NCBI RefSeq assembly: GCF_002154695.1
Contig: NZ_MTAV01000121.1
Span: 1-64,000 of the forward strand
Origin: Nostoc sp. T09
Lineage (GTDB): Bacteria > Cyanobacteriota > Cyanobacteriia > Cyanobacteriales > Nostocaceae
Reading direction: 5' to 3'
DNA: 64,000 bases
In this document: one piece after another, positions 63,857 to 64,000 of the stretch
Layout of the letters: each line of letters begins with the position of its first letter
Numbering within the stretch: the stretch's first letter is position 1
Program-made: the position numbers and the translations under genes
The notes under the pieces: model-generated
What the model was told of the DNA's origin: nothing
The model's input: only the letters and a program-made list of their open reading frames with translations
The model's database searches: none

Positions 63857-64000
63857 TTAATCCGGAAAATTTAGGAAAAGAGCTAACGTGTAGCCTAATA
63901 TATCTTGCTGCTGGTAGATACTCATCAATTTTCCGTAAAAGGATGAGTGTCCCATATCTCCAGATGTTGACTTTTCCACATGAGTATCCCATTTTGGCAG
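63857..64000 (-). CDS. possible 3' end of a minus-strand gene (partial)
   Basis: A frame open from the right window edge to TAA 63857 encodes 47 residues including KLMSIYQQQDILGYTLALFL. Composition is protein-like. No start is inside the window. Cannot be identified. Confidence 0.4.
   Translation of the reverse strand: MPKWDTHVEKSTSGDMGHSSFYGKLMSIYQQQDILGYTLALFLNFPD

Overview
The window comes from a filamentous, very probably heterocyst-forming cyanobacterium of the Nostoc/Calothrix type. HIP1 octamers (GCGATCGC) are scattered through genes on both strands. NDH-1 subunits NdhD and NdhF and photosystem II factor Psb27 are present. So are the carbon-assimilation LysR regulator (RbcR/PacR type), a DevH-like CRP protein with an NtcA-type site, a PEP-CTERM protein, and a pair of coiled-coil proteins that look like LfiA/LfiB of Anabaena. 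Intergenic DNA is AT-rich and carries the short palindromic and polypurine repeats typical of Nostocales. I see no rRNA, tRNA, CRISPR array, complete insertion sequence or prophage.

Layout. 0.2-6.8 kb: a one-direction phosphorelay island (CHASE3-GAF kinase, REC-PAS kinase, Rcp1-like regulator, REC-PAS-GAF-kinase-REC hybrid) with signs of tandem duplication and a repeat inserted in frame into one gene. 7-24 kb: mostly housekeeping or hypothetical genes (DUF1361, baeRF-like, secreted protein, PEP-synthase-like protein with an altered ATP-grasp motif, MgtC, recF, P-type Ca2+ ATPase, propeller-transglutaminase, PD-(D/E)XK nuclease, phosphohexomutase, LapA-like). 24.2-28 kb: a decaying accessory island with three apparently intact toxin-antitoxin pairs, a frameshifted BrnA-type antitoxin, two gene remnants, two copies of a 46-bp repeat and a Uma2 nuclease. 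28-35 kb: ndhD, ndhF, thioredoxin, NnrU/Z-ISO-like protein and the LysR regulator. 35-40.5 kb: a GC-rich palindrome array, a Ser/Thr kinase and two PstS-like proteins behind a three-repeat Pho box, then devH. 40.6-57 kb: ArgRS-derived DALR protein, a candidate small RNA, HAD phosphatase, PEP-CTERM protein, polA, GHL10 protein, psb27, cofH, GT2-GtrA glycosyltransferase, DUF3318, zinc-ribbon protein, SLH porin and a second CRP-family regulator. 57.8-64 kb: sphR-sphS-phoU, then divergently lfiA-lfiB, followed by two unannotated small genes that share a motif.

How parts connect. SphS/SphR/PhoU (57.8-60.6 kb) is the phosphate-sensing system, and the Pho box at 37.47 kb has the direct-repeat architecture SphR recognises, so the PstS-like pair is a likely target. 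The NtcA-type site ahead of devH fits nitrogen control of heterocyst maturation. The best candidates for something undescribed are: the two small basic proteins (38 and 41 aa) with terminator-like hairpins beside lfiAB; the roughly 70-nt RNA at 41.8 kb with a near-consensus promoter; and the kinase/PstS/PstS cassette between the LysR gene and devH. Identifications rest on motif recognition and memory of families; no database search was run.
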